A stretch of DNA of 64,000 nt, taken from NCBI GenBank assembly GCA_963839365.1, contig CAWIUT010000001.1, forward strand, positions 1,054,001 through 1,118,000, read 5' to 3'. The position numbers and the translations under genes were made by a program. The DNA is from DASSKA01 sp963839365 (GTDB lineage: Bacteria; Actinomycetota; Actinomycetes; Propionibacteriales; Nocardioidaceae). Positions 18,340 to 27,181 of this stretch are shown in pieces. How positions within the stretch are numbered: the first letter of the stretch is position 1; the number at the start of each line of letters is the position of its first letter. Below the pieces are notes generated by a model. That model was not told the DNA's origin. It ran no database searches and saw nothing but the letters and a program-made list of their open reading frames with translations.

Positions 18340-20460
18340 TCAATCGTGCCTGATCTCCTCGATCACGCGCGCCCCGAGCTCGCGGGCGAGCAGCTCGGCG
18401 CCGTGCAGGCCCTGGTCGTCGGCGTCCGGGTCGTCCCGGTCGACGTGCTCGTCGGAGTCCGACGGCGGTGCGCTGACCTGCACCGACTGCGCGGCGCGGG
18501 TCTCGCGGATGGCGCCCCGGGCGGTGGCCACCGCGGCGGGGTCGGTCCTGGTCGTCGGAGTCGGCTCGGCCGCCTCCGCTGACGGGGCCCTCGGCCCCGC
18601 ACCAGCGGGACCTTGCGTTCGCGCCCCGGCTTCGTCGTGGGTGCCGTCGGCCGGCCGGGGCGGTTCGCCGGCTCCGGGCGTCGGCGCCGGCTGTTCCCCG
18701 CCCTCCGGCCGCACTGCGGGGCGCGTGGTCTCCGCGCGCGGCTCGGTGCCCGGCTGGGCCGAGGGGTCCACGATCGCCTCGATCCGCCAGTCGTGGCCGA
18801 CCACGTCGATGGCCGCCTGCCGCAGGATCTCGTCGCTGCCGCCGCTGACGAAGGAGTTGCGGGCTCCGGCGTTGACCAGGCCGATGGTCAGCGTCTTGTC
18901 GTCGACAGCGACCACCTGCGCGTTCTGGCTGAGCAGGATCCAGGTGTAGCGACGCTTGAGCTTGACCGACTCCAGCAGGTCCGGCCACAGCCGGCGTACC
19001 TCCACCAGTCCCAGGCCCGCTGACGCGGCTCCCAGGGGCGTCATGCCGGGCTCGGGAGCCGGGCTGGGCGGGGGCGAGGGTGCGGGCCGAGGCGGCGGCG
19101 AAGGCTCCGGCGGAGCCGGGGACGGCTCGACAGGCGGCCTCGGAGGCTCGGGAGCGGGCGGCGTCGGGCTCGGCGGCTCCGGGGCGGGCTGCGGCGGGGA
19201 CGGTGCGGGGCTCGGGGGCTGCGGGGTGCTGGCCCGGGCGGCCGGCCGAGCAGCAGCCCGGTCCGTGGCGCGGTCAGCGCTCGGGGTGCCCTCGATGGCC
19301 ATCCGCTTCTCGATCCGGTCCAGTCGCGCCATCAGCCCGTCGGTGCCGTCGTCGGCGGCGGGCAGCAGCACGCGGGCGCAGATCAGCTCCAGCAGCAGCC
19401 GCGGGGCAGTCGCACCCTTGAGGTCGGTGAGCCCGTCGGCCACCAGGTCCGCGGCGCGGCTGAGGTCGGCGCGGCCGAAGCGGGCGGCCTGGGCGACCAG
19501 CCGCTCGGCCTGGTCCTCGGGGCCGTCGATCAGGCCGGTGGCGGGGGCGTCCGGCACCGCAGCGATCACCACCAGGTCGCGCAGCCGACGCAGCAGGTCC
19601 TCGGTGAACCGGCGCGGGTCCTGCCCGGTCTCGATCACCTTGTCCACCACGCCGAACACCGCCGCGCCGTCATCGGCGGCAAAGCCGTCCACGATCTCGT
19701 CCAGCAGCGCGTCGGGGGTGAAGCCGAGCAGTCCGGTGGCCAGCGCGTAGGTGACCCCCTCGGGACCGGCACCGCCGATCAGCTGGTCGAGCACCGACAG
19801 CGAGTCCCGGGCCGAGCCGCCACCGGCGCGGACCACCAGCGGCAGCGCGGCCGGCTCGATGGCCACCCCCTCCCGCTCGCAGATCTCGGCGAGGTAGTCC
19901 GAGAGCACCCGGGGCGGGATCAGCCGGAACGGGTAGTGGTGCGTGCGGGACTTGATGGTGCCGATCACCTTGTCCGGCTCGGTGGTGGCGAACACGAACT
20001 TCAGGTGCGGCGGAGGCTCCTCGACCAGCTTCAGCAGGGCGTTGAAGCCCTGCGGGGAGACCATGTGTGCCTCGTCGATGATGTAGACCTTGTAGCGGCT
20101 GTTCACCGGCGCGAAGAACGCCCGTTCGCGCAGGTCACGGGCGTCGTCGACGCCGCCGTGGCTGGCTGCGTCGATCTCGATGACGTCGATCGAGCCGGGC
20201 CCGCCACGGGCCAGGTCACGGCAGGACCGGCACTGCCCGCAGGGCTCGTCGGTGGGACCCTGCTCGCAGTTCAGTGCCCGGGCCAGGATCCGGGCGCTGG
20301 TGGTCTTGCCGCAGCCACGGGGCCCGGAGAACAGATAGGCGTGGTGGACCCGGTTGTTCCTCAGCGCGGCACGCAGCGGCGTGGTGACGTGCTCCTGGCC
20401 GATGACCTCGGCGAACGTCTCCGGCCGGTAGCGGCGGTAGAGGGCAAGGGGTGCATCCAC
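18340..20460 (-). CDS. dnaX: DNA polymerase III subunit gamma/tau
   Basis: 706-residue clamp-loader ATPase. Walker A is GPRGCGKTT (46-54), zinc cysteines are C65, C74, C77 and C80, and the DEAH-type Walker B is IIDEAHM. After the AAA+ lid and collar region (to about 375) comes a roughly 90-residue linker made almost only of Pro, Ser, Ala and Glu. A tau-type C-terminal domain and a second disordered stretch follow. I place the start at GTG 20460, eight bases after AGGG, giving DAPLALYRRYRP as in relatives; GTG 20490 is the longer option. No slippery frameshift site was looked for or needed. Confidence 0.95.
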   Translation of the reverse strand: MDAPLALYRRYRPETFAEVIGQEHVTTPLRAALRNNRVHHAYLFSGPRGCGKTTSARILARALNCEQGPTDEPCGQCRSCRDLARGGPGSIDVIEIDAASHGGVDDARDLRERAFFAPVNSRYKVYIIDEAHMVSPQGFNALLKLVEEPPPHLKFVFATTEPDKVIGTIKSRTHHYPFRLIPPRVLSDYLAEICEREGVAIEPAALPLVVRAGGGSARDSLSVLDQLIGGAGPEGVTYALATGLLGFTPDALLDEIVDGFAADDGAAVFGVVDKVIETGQDPRRFTEDLLRRLRDLVVIAAVPDAPATGLIDGPEDQAERLVAQAARFGRADLSRAADLVADGLTDLKGATAPRLLLELICARVLLPAADDGTDGLMARLDRIEKRMAIEGTPSADRATDRAAARPAARASTPQPPSPAPSPPQPAPEPPSPTPPAPEPPRPPVEPSPAPPEPSPPPRPAPSPPPSPAPEPGMTPLGAASAGLGLVEVRRLWPDLLESVKLKRRYTWILLSQNAQVVAVDDKTLTIGLVNAGARNSFVSGGSDEILRQAAIDVVGHDWRIEAIVDPSAQPGTEPRAETTRPAVRPEGGEQPAPTPGAGEPPRPADGTHDEAGARTQGPAGAGPRAPSAEAAEPTPTTRTDPAAVATARGAIRETRAAQSVQVSAPPSDSDEHVDRDDPDADDQGLHGAELLARELGARVIEEIRHD

Positions 20461-20550
20461 GTCTTGCACCCTAACCACCGGCCCGGACACTCGGTAGCGC
20501 GGTCGGCCGCGCCGGGGGATGGCCCGACACGGCCCGGCCGGACATGAAAA

Positions 20551-20640
20551 GGCCCCCCGCGCACCCGGAAGAGCTCACTGACCCTTGCTGCCTTCCGGCC
20601 CTGGGGGAGTTGGGCGAGTTACCGCCGCACGGGGGGTTGC
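20551..20640 (-). ncRNA. ffs: Signal recognition particle RNA (small bacterial 4.5S type)
   Basis: The minus strand carries the diagnostic SRP domain IV loop, GGCCGGAAGGCAGCAAGGGTCA, centred near 20590. The ends pair as CCCCCC (about 20631-20636) with GGGGGG (20553-20558), giving the single long hairpin expected for a 4.5S-type RNA of about 90 nt. It ends in TTTTC. The gene lies upstream of dnaX in the same direction, a widely conserved neighbourhood. Confidence 0.93.
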
Positions 20641-20645
20641 TGCGC

Positions 20646-20675
20646 AGTCTAGGTCAGCCCCCGCGTCGTACCCAA
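20646..20675 (-). promoter_or_regulatory. Probable ffs promoter
   Basis: On the minus strand TTGGGT (20670-20675), an 18-base spacer and TAGACT (20646-20651) place the transcription start at about 20640, where the paired 5' end of the SRP RNA begins. Confidence 0.55.
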
Positions 20676-20757
20676 AACCCGTACGCCGCTCCCGGCGGTC
20701 CATCCGCCCGGCCCGACGATTTCGGGAACTCCGTCCGGGACCGGTACCCTCTCCGGC

Positions 20758-20843
20758 GGAGGATTCGCCTAGTGGCCTATGGCGCTCGCTTGGAAAGCGG
20801 GTTGGGTTAACAGCCCTCGCGGGTTCGAATCCCGCATCCTCCG
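20758..20843 (+). tRNA. tRNA-Ser (anticodon GGA)
   Basis: Acceptor arms GGAGGAT (20758-20764) and ATCCTCC (20836-20842) pair. The anticodon stem CTCGC/GCGGG holds loop TTGGAAA (anticodon GGA). A long variable arm and the T loop GGTTCGAATCC confirm a class II serine tRNA. CCA is encoded at 20844-20846. A -10 TACCCT lies at about 20745-20750. Confidence 0.96.
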
Positions 20844-20859
20844 CCACGCTGGCCAGCGC

Positions 20860-20898
20860 AAACGCCGGGACGGGCTCGTTGAGACCCTCCCGGCGTTT
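20860..20898 (+). terminator. Hairpin terminator after tRNA-Ser(GGA)
   Basis: An 11-bp perfect inverted repeat (20860-20870 with 20888-20898) that begins AAA and ends TTT, starting 17 bases after the tRNA. Confidence 0.7.
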
Positions 20899-21137
20899 GG
20901 TCCCACTTCTGGTCTCATCCGTCGTCGTCACAGGGGCACCGGCACGGGCTTCCGGCGTTCCTCCTTGCTCGACCGGCCTCACGACCGGCCCATCCCCCGG
21001 GTTGGGCCGTCAGGGTTCACAAACATGCATCGCACAGAAATGAACCCCCTCAGCTCTCGCCGCCGGGACGATCCGTCCTTAGCGTGACAGCCGCCACACA
21101 GGCGCCTTTTCCAACTCAGCAACAGGGGGATCCACCT

Positions 21138-23123
21138 ATGTCCCGTCCTTCTCGGCGACGCGCCGCGCTGGCGGCCACCGCCGCCGTCGGGCTCGCGGCC
21201 GCGAGCCTGGCGTCCGCCAACACGGCCCTGGCAGCCGGCCAATCCAACCGTCACGTGGTCAGCCAGGCCCCTGCGTGGACGTCCCACGCGGGGCGCTCGC
21301 AGGCCCTCCCGTCCACCAAGACCGTGCACGCCAAGGTCTGGCTGGCCCCCCGCGACGAGGCGGCCCTGAAGCAGCTCGCGGCGCAGGTGTCCGACCCGTC
21401 CTCGCCCGACTACGGGCACTACCTCACCGCCGACCAGTACCGCGCGCAGTTCGCGCCGACCTCAGGCCAGGTCGACTCCCTCGAGCAGTGGCTGAAGGGC
21501 GCCGGGCTGAGGGTGCAGGGTGTGGGCGCGGACAACCACTTCCTCGCGGTCGCGGGTTCGCCGTCGGCCATCGACTCCGCCTTCGGAGCCTCCATCCGCG
21601 GGTTCACCGTCAACGGCTCCGCCGTGACGGCTCCCACGTCGGCAGTCACGGTTCCCTCCAGCGCGGCCGACGAAGTCCTCGCCGTGACCGGGCTCGACAC
21701 GCTCGCCCACAAGACCCACCCCGACTCCGTTTCGGGGAACGCGTCCCCTGACGGGTCCGGCGGAGGGGTCACGCTGGGGCCGCCGTCCGGCTTCGTCAAC
21801 GCGGGCCCCTGCTCCTCGTACTACGGCCAGCGGACCGACACCAGTGACCCGGCATTCGGCGGCGAGCAGCTGCCGTACGCGGTGTGCGGCTACGTCCCGT
21901 CGCAGTTCCGCAGCGCCTACGGCGTCGACGCCAGCGGACTCACCGGCAAGGGGGTCACCGTCGCGATCACCGACGCCTTCGCGTCCCAGACGATCGAGCA
22001 GGACGCCAACACCTACGCCACCCGGCACGGCGACGCGGCGTTCCGCTCGGGGCAGTTCCAGCAGCACAACGCGACCGGATACGACCCTCAGCGCGTGTCC
22101 GACTGCGGCGGCAACGGCTGGTACGGCGAGGAGACCCTCGACGTCGAGGCCGTGCACGGCATCGCCCCCGATGCGAACGTGCTTTACTACGGCGCGGCGA
22201 GCTGCTACGACGACGACCTGATGGCGGCGATGTCGCAGGCGGTCTCCGACGACAAGGCGTCGATGGTGACCAACTCCTGGGGTGAGCCGACCTACGTCGT
22301 GGTCAACGGCACGACCTACCCGACGATCGACTCCTCCCTCGTGGCGGCGTACGACTCGATCTTCGAGCAGGCGACCTCCCAGGGCATCGGGTTCTACTAC
22401 TCCTCCGGCGACAACGGCGACGACGCAGCCGCCTGGGGCATCAAGGGCACCGACTTCCCCGCCTCGGACCCGGACGTGACCGCGGTCGGCGGCACCGCGC
22501 TGGGCATCGACCAGGGCGGTGCCCGGCAGTTCGAGACCGGCTGGGGCACCGACAGGTACAGCCTGGGTGGCTCGGGCTGGACCCTCGATGGCTACCTCTA
22601 CGGCGCCGGTGGCGGGTGCAGCGACTACTTCACCACTCAGCCCGCCTACCAGAAGAGCGTCGTGAAGGGCTGCAACGGGCGGGCCGTGCCGGACATCTCG
22701 ATGGACGCCGATCCCACCACCGGCATGCTCGTCGGTGAGACCCAGTCCTTCGGCGCGCAGACGGTGTGGGGCCAGGGCACCAAGTACGGCGAGTACCGCA
22801 TCGGCGGCACCAGCCTGGCGTCCCCGCTGATGGCCGGTCTGGCCGCGGACGCACAGCAGGGCCGCGGTCGCATCGGGTTCGCGAACCCGCTGGTCTACGG
22901 CCTGGCCGGCCACAAGAGTCCGCTGTTCGACGTGACCCCCCAGGGTGACCCCGGCAACGTGCGCGTCAACTACGTCAACGGGCTGAACGCCGACAACGGC
23001 ACCAAGACGACCGTGCGCACCTTCGACACGGACGCCAGCCTGACGACGGGACGCGGCTGGGACGACGTCAGCGGGGTCGGCTCGCCGACGGCAGCCTTCA
23101 TCAAGGCCGTCAACGCGGGCTGA
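21138..23123 (+). CDS. Exported S53 family peptidase (sedolisin/kumamolisin type)
   Basis: 661 residues with a Sec signal peptide (Arg cluster, hydrophobic Ala/Leu stretch, AxA-type cleavage near residue 33). The pro-kumamolisin prodomain comes next (about 40-190). The catalytic domain shows the Glu/Asp pair in EETLDVEAVHG, the oxyanion Asp region SSGDNGDD, and the nucleophile Ser in GGTSLASPLMAG. The C-terminal DVSGVGSP segment belongs to the calcium site. Sedolisins are secreted acid endopeptidases. ATG 21138 is preceded by AGGGGGA at 7 bases. A terminator hairpin follows the stop. Confidence 0.93.
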   Translation: MSRPSRRRAALAATAAVGLAAASLASANTALAAGQSNRHVVSQAPAWTSHAGRSQALPSTKTVHAKVWLAPRDEAALKQLAAQVSDPSSPDYGHYLTADQYRAQFAPTSGQVDSLEQWLKGAGLRVQGVGADNHFLAVAGSPSAIDSAFGASIRGFTVNGSAVTAPTSAVTVPSSAADEVLAVTGLDTLAHKTHPDSVSGNASPDGSGGGVTLGPPSGFVNAGPCSSYYGQRTDTSDPAFGGEQLPYAVCGYVPSQFRSAYGVDASGLTGKGVTVAITDAFASQTIEQDANTYATRHGDAAFRSGQFQQHNATGYDPQRVSDCGGNGWYGEETLDVEAVHGIAPDANVLYYGAASCYDDDLMAAMSQAVSDDKASMVTNSWGEPTYVVVNGTTYPTIDSSLVAAYDSIFEQATSQGIGFYYSSGDNGDDAAAWGIKGTDFPASDPDVTAVGGTALGIDQGGARQFETGWGTDRYSLGGSGWTLDGYLYGAGGGCSDYFTTQPAYQKSVVKGCNGRAVPDISMDADPTTGMLVGETQSFGAQTVWGQGTKYGEYRIGGTSLASPLMAGLAADAQQGRGRIGFANPLVYGLAGHKSPLFDVTPQGDPGNVRVNYVNGLNADNGTKTTVRTFDTDASLTTGRGWDDVSGVGSPTAAFIKAVNAG

Positions 23124-23140
23124 GCCACTCGCACAACCAC

Positions 23141-23176
23141 GGACGCCGGGAGTTCCCCACGGGGCTCCCGGCGTCC
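23141..23176 (+). terminator. Terminator after the S53 peptidase gene
   Basis: A 12-bp perfect stem (23141-23152 with 23165-23176) around a 12-base loop, 17 bases after the stop codon and followed by TCGTCTTC. Confidence 0.75.
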
Positions 23177-23248
23177 TCGTCTTCAGGCGCATCGGGCGTT
23201 ACGGGCTCCGTGTTGGTCGTGGCAGCGGCGGTTTGTACAGTCCGAGAA

Positions 23249-23749
23249 GTGCGCAAACCGATGAGCGTCCTGCTGCTTCTACTGGCCACGACCCTGACGG
23301 CATGCTCGAGCTCGAGCGGCCCGCAGCCCAGCGGCGCGATGATGCCGACGGGCCCCCGGGTCACCATGAACCCGACGGGCCCTGTGGCCGAGAACGTGGT
23401 CCCCAGCGGCGCGGTCAGGCAGCAGCTCGTCAAGGCGGCCGCCACCAAGCGGCACCTGCCGGCGTCGGACTTCACCGGCCTGGACCCGAGCTCGGTCTAC
23501 TACGCGTACGACGACAGCACGCACACCTACTGGGCGGGAGCCGCGCTGGTGCCCAGTCCCAAGTCCCAGGCGGCCCAGACATCGGTGCAGGACAACGGCT
23601 CCTACGACGTCTTCAAGCGGCCCCCCGGCGGCCAGTGGAAGGTGTTCGACGTCGGCGCGGCCGGGACCGGGGGCACCACCTGCCCGGTGACGGTCCCGCC
23701 CGAGGTCCTCGAGCGCTGGCACTGGTCCCGCCACGCCTGCCACCCCTGA
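23249..23749 (+). CDS. Putative lipoprotein of unknown function
   Basis: 166 residues from GTG 23249. The N-terminus MRKPM is followed by a hydrophobic run and the lipobox LTAC, so lipid attachment at that Cys is expected. The mature part begins with a Ser- and Pro-rich linker. A compact domain follows with the motif YYAYDDSTHTYWAGA and ends in two cysteines (TTCP, HACHP). No family recognised. TACAGT (23236-23241) is seven bases upstream, suggesting a leaderless start; ATG 23261 is possible. Confidence 0.65.
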   Translation: MRKPMSVLLLLLATTLTACSSSSGPQPSGAMMPTGPRVTMNPTGPVAENVVPSGAVRQQLVKAAATKRHLPASDFTGLDPSSVYYAYDDSTHTYWAGAALVPSPKSQAAQTSVQDNGSYDVFKRPPGGQWKVFDVGAAGTGGTTCPVTVPPEVLERWHWSRHACHP

Positions 23750-23854
23750 CAGGCGGCCTGGGACGGCCGTCCACCTGCCGAACCCGGCGGTGGCCCGGTG
23801 ACGCGTGCGGTGATCAGCACGCCCGGTAGCGACGGTCCCCGATAGGCTGGCGCG

Positions 23855-24151
23855 GTGATCTTCAAGCGCGTCGGTGTGGGCCGACCGTACCCGGACCACG
23901 GGCTCAGCCCGCGGCAGTGGGCCGAGGTGCCCCCCCGGCCGGTGCGGCTCGCCGAGCTGGTCACCACCAAGGACACCCTCCAGCTGGCCGCCCTGCTCGA
24001 CGAGGACTCCACGTTCTTCGGAGACCTGTTCGCGCACGTGGTGGACTGGCGAGGCGACCTCTACCTGGAGGACGGCCTGCACCGTGCCCTGCGGGCGGCC
24101 CTCCAGCAACGACTGGTGCTGCACGCACGGGTGCACTTGATGGGGGACTGA
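23855..24151 (+). CDS. Conserved small protein (annotated in relatives as VapB-like antitoxin)
   Basis: 98 residues, strongly reminiscent of a conserved actinobacterial family with the motifs MIFKRVGxGRPYPDHG, DSTFFGDLFxHVV and DLYLEDGLHRALRAALQQR. Some database entries call it a VapB-type antitoxin, but I see no ribbon-helix-helix or AbrB signature and no adjacent PIN-domain toxin, so the name is doubtful. GTG 23855 is six bases after TAGGCT (23843-23848), a leaderless pattern. The LytR_C gene follows after three bases, so the two form an operon. Confidence 0.7.
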   Translation: MIFKRVGVGRPYPDHGLSPRQWAEVPPRPVRLAELVTTKDTLQLAALLDEDSTFFGDLFAHVVDWRGDLYLEDGLHRALRAALQQRLVLHARVHLMGD

Positions 24152-24154
24152 GAC

Positions 24155-24703
24155 ATGCGCGGCCGCCACCTCGTCACCGGGATCACGCTGATCGCTTTGT
24201 GCGCCTTGCTGGTCGCCGGCGTGGTCATCGGCGTGAACTTCCTGTTCGCCAAGGCCCCCAACCCCACCCAGCTGATGACAAGCCCCTCACCGTCCCCGAC
24301 CTGCGTGGTGCAGAAGCTTCCCAAGGGGGCCCGGCTGCGTTCGCGGATGGTCACGGTCAGCGTCTACAACGCCGGCACCCGGTCCGGACTGGCGCAAAGC
24401 ACGATGTCCGCGCTGAAGCACCGCGGGTTCAAGACCGGGAACGTGAGCAACGCACCGTCCGACGCGAGGGTCCGCGGGGTCGAGGTGTGGACCACCCAGC
24501 CGCACGATCCTGCGGCGCGGCTGGTCGCCCGGCAGCTGGGGCGGCACCTGCGCCCGAAGGTCACCAAGACCGCGCTCGGTCCTGGGGTGTCCGTGGTGGT
24601 CGGCAACCACTTCCGCGGCCTGGTGCAGGCGCCCCGCTCGGTCCGGGTGCGGCACAACGAGCAGGTGTGCACGGGGGCGGGCGCATCCTCCACCGGAGGC
24701 TGA
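24155..24703 (+). CDS. LytR C-terminal domain membrane protein
   Basis: 182 residues. One N-terminal membrane anchor (about 8-32) is followed by a Ser/Pro linker. The LytR_C fold begins near VSVYNAGTRSGLAQ and ends at SVVVGNHFRGL. LytR_C domains occur at the end of cell-wall glycopolymer ligases (LCP proteins); stand-alone anchored copies have no settled role but should face the cell wall. It is co-transcribed with the small conserved gene upstream. Confidence 0.83.
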   Translation: MRGRHLVTGITLIALCALLVAGVVIGVNFLFAKAPNPTQLMTSPSPSPTCVVQKLPKGARLRSRMVTVSVYNAGTRSGLAQSTMSALKHRGFKTGNVSNAPSDARVRGVEVWTTQPHDPAARLVARQLGRHLRPKVTKTALGPGVSVVVGNHFRGLVQAPRSVRVRHNEQVCTGAGASSTGG

Positions 24704-24706
24704 GCC

Positions 24707-26200
24707 TCACCGGGTGTGCCAGCGGGCCAGCCGCCCGTTGCGGGAGATCGCCTGCAACCGCCGCTCGGTCTGGTCCCGCACCCCGCGGGCGGCGACCACG
24801 AGCAGGTCGTCGCCGTGGCGCAGCACCATCCGCGGGTCGGGCACCAGCGTCTCCCCGTCCCGTACGACGAGGGAAACGACCGCACCGCTCGGCAGCCGCA
24901 GCTCCCCCACCTCCACCCCGTGCAGCAGCGACGATCCCGACACGCTGATCTGCAGCAGGTCGGCGGCCACCCGGTCCAGCGGCGCGGACTCCACGTCGAG
25001 GTCCCGCAGCTCGTCGGGGATGGTCACGCCCAGCGCCCGGGCCGCCCAGGGCATGGTCGGGCCGGTGAGCAGGGTGAAGATCACCACCAGCACGAACACC
25101 ACGTCGAACAGGTCGCCGGCGCGCGGCACCCCTTCCACCAGGGGGATCGTGGCCAGCACGATCGGCACCGCTCCCCGCAGCCCGGCCCAGGACACGAACA
25201 GCTGCTCCCGCCACGGCATCCGCTGCAGCAGCCCGCACACCAGCACCGAGAGCGGCCGCGCCACGAAGGTGAGGATCAGCCCGGCCAGCACCGCGGTCAC
25301 CACCGCGCCCCACCCGATCCGCGCCGGGGAGACCAGCAGGCCCAGCATCACGAACAGGCCGATCTGGGCCAGCCAGGCCACGCCTTCGGAGAACGACCGG
25401 GTCGCCATCCGGTGCGGCAGCTCGCTGTTGCCGAGCACCAGCGCGGCGACGTACACAGCCGCGAACCCCGACGCGTGCAGCGCGGCGGTGCCCGCGTAGC
25501 CCAGCACCGTCAGCGACAGCACCGACAGTGGGTACAGGCCGGAGGCGGGCAGCGCCACCCGTCTCAGCAGCCACGAGCCGCCGAAGCCGACCGCCAGCCC
25601 CACCAGCACACCGAGCGCGAGCTCGTAGACGATCACGCCCGCGAACCCGGCGAGACCGTGGTCAAGAGCCGTGCCCGAGCTGACCAGGGTCACCAGCACC
25701 ACGACCGGGGCGTCGTTGAGCCCGGACTCGGCCTCCAGCACCCCGGTCAGCCGGCGTGGCACCGGCACCCGGCGCAGCACCGAGAACACCGCAGCGGCAT
25801 CCGTGGGCGAGGTGACCGCGCCGAGCAGCACCGCCAGCCGCCAGTCCAGCCCGAGCAGGTAGTGCGCGCCGACGGCGACCACCAGCACGCTGAGCGCCAC
25901 CCCGACGGTGGCCAGCAGGACCCCGGTCCGCATCGAGGAGCGGATCTCCGGCCAAGACGTGCCCAGGCCACCCTCGGCGAGGATCAGCACCAGCGCGGCG
26001 AAGCCGAGCGCCCTGGCTGCCGCCGGGTCGTCGAACCTGATGCCCGCCCCGACGTCGCCGAGCAGCACCCCCATCAGCAGGTACACCAGCAGGCTGGGAA
26101 GACCGGCCCGCACCGAGACACGGACGGCCAGGATCGCGGCCAGGGTGACCGTGGCGCCCACCAGCAGGAAGGCATCCAGCTGGTTGGGTTGCAGGCTCAC
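24707..26200 (-). CDS. Potassium/proton antiporter, CPA1 (NhaP2/CvrA type)
   Basis: 497 residues with about 12 membrane segments through residue 385 and a C-terminal cytoplasmic part. The transport motif EAESGLNDAPVVVL contains the ND pair of CPA1 exchangers, and SPTDAAAVFSVL is in the preceding helix. The last 110 residues contain a TrkA_C/RCK_C-type domain (LPSGAVVSLVVRDGETLVPDPRMVL), a nucleotide- or ligand-sensing element found in the NhaP2/CvrA group. It would expel K+ or Na+ in exchange for protons. It converges on the LytR_C gene with three bases between. Confidence 0.88.
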   Translation of the reverse strand: MSLQPNQLDAFLLVGATVTLAAILAVRVSVRAGLPSLLVYLLMGVLLGDVGAGIRFDDPAAARALGFAALVLILAEGGLGTSWPEIRSSMRTGVLLATVGVALSVLVVAVGAHYLLGLDWRLAVLLGAVTSPTDAAAVFSVLRRVPVPRRLTGVLEAESGLNDAPVVVLVTLVSSGTALDHGLAGFAGVIVYELALGVLVGLAVGFGGSWLLRRVALPASGLYPLSVLSLTVLGYAGTAALHASGFAAVYVAALVLGNSELPHRMATRSFSEGVAWLAQIGLFVMLGLLVSPARIGWGAVVTAVLAGLILTFVARPLSVLVCGLLQRMPWREQLFVSWAGLRGAVPIVLATIPLVEGVPRAGDLFDVVFVLVVIFTLLTGPTMPWAARALGVTIPDELRDLDVESAPLDRVAADLLQISVSGSSLLHGVEVGELRLPSGAVVSLVVRDGETLVPDPRMVLRHGDDLLVVAARGVRDQTERRLQAISRNGRLARWHTR

Positions 26201-26291
26201 GGCGTCCTCGAGGGTCGGTCGGGGTCCCCATGCTAGGGGCGTCCCCCGGCCGCCGCAGGCTCCTCCGTGGCTCGAGACCCGGGCCAGCAGA

Positions 26292-26318
26292 AAGGCCCCG
26301 TCGTGGGGACGGGACCTT
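26292..26318 (-). terminator. Terminator of the conserved hypothetical gene 26330-27016
   Basis: An 11-bp stem starts 12 bases after the stop. The single mismatch is a G-U pair only in the minus-strand transcript, which supports that direction. It ends CCTTTCTG. Confidence 0.65.
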
Positions 26319-26329
26319 CCTGGGTTCAG

Positions 26330-27016
26330 CTAGCGGCGCGTGAGCCGGACGACCTCCTGCCACTGCTGGTCACCCAGCGGCGTGGTGGTGTGGTGCAGCC
26401 AGTCGCGGCAGGATCCGATCACCCGCTCGAGGAGGCCCACCAGGATGTCGTCGGAGTTGTCCAGGCCGGACTCGCAGATCCCGGCGACGGCGCAGTGGAT
26501 GATCGCCGGGGCACTGCGCTTGCCGAAGCTGTCGCTGCGGCCCCAACCCATTCCGGCGAAGGTGCGCGCCCACTCCCGGGCGCGCGGCGCCTCGGCCAAC
26601 GCCTCCATGGTGCGGTCGGAGATGTAGTGCCTGGGGCGTCCCTCCAGATGGTTGAGCACCCGCTCGCAGCGCAGCAGCCCGACCGCCGCGACGCCTTGGC
26701 GCTCCGCGGACACGATGGGCAGCGCGGTCAACGCCACCTCCCGCGCGATCCAGGCGTCCACGCGCGCGTCGCCGCCGCGCAGCCCGATCACGTCGGGGAT
26801 CATCGGCGCGAGTCGGATGCGCGCCTCGTCGTCGACGTGGTCGTTGACGTCCCGGGCCAGCGACGCCAGCAGCGGGTGCGTGCACTTCGGGTGGTCGGAC
26901 CATCTCTCCCCCGCCAGGTAGGACGCGAGCTCCATGAAGCAGGCGCCCTTGCGGGGGTTTCGATGCTTGCCACGCGACAGGACGGGCATCGTGTCAGGTG
27001 TACGGCTGTGGGTCAT
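26330..27016 (-). CDS. Conserved actinobacterial protein of unknown function
   Basis: 228 residues. The N-terminal motif LSRGKHRNPRKGACFMELAS and SDHPKCTHPLLASLARDVND is one I associate with a conserved uncharacterised actinobacterial family. No membrane segments or catalytic motif are evident; one Cys each lies in KGACFME and HPKCTH. ATG 27016 is chosen because GGGGAG lies eight bases upstream; the same frame is open for 58 more codons. It is divergent from murT, with about 165 bases between. Confidence 0.65.
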   Translation of the reverse strand: MTHSRTPDTMPVLSRGKHRNPRKGACFMELASYLAGERWSDHPKCTHPLLASLARDVNDHVDDEARIRLAPMIPDVIGLRGGDARVDAWIAREVALTALPIVSAERQGVAAVGLLRCERVLNHLEGRPRHYISDRTMEALAEAPRAREWARTFAGMGWGRSDSFGKRSAPAIIHCAVAGICESGLDNSDDILVGLLERVIGSCRDWLHHTTTPLGDQQWQEVVRLTRR

Positions 27017-27181
27017 GTGACCAGCTCCCCGGAAGCCGAGTTTCGTGTGATCGGGCTCACACGCAGGCTGGCCTCCAGTCTGCGACGGAACGCGCCACGC
27101 CACAAGAGGGCCGTCACAGCCTGAACCCTCGTCGGCTAGATTTGGCGGTCGTCTCCAGCCGCGTTCCCTCCCGAGGTGTTC

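Noticed and set aside
24716..26236. 506-codon frame opposite the antiporter
   Set aside because: Antisense to a well-supported transporter; the His/Gln/Arg-rich translation is an artefact.
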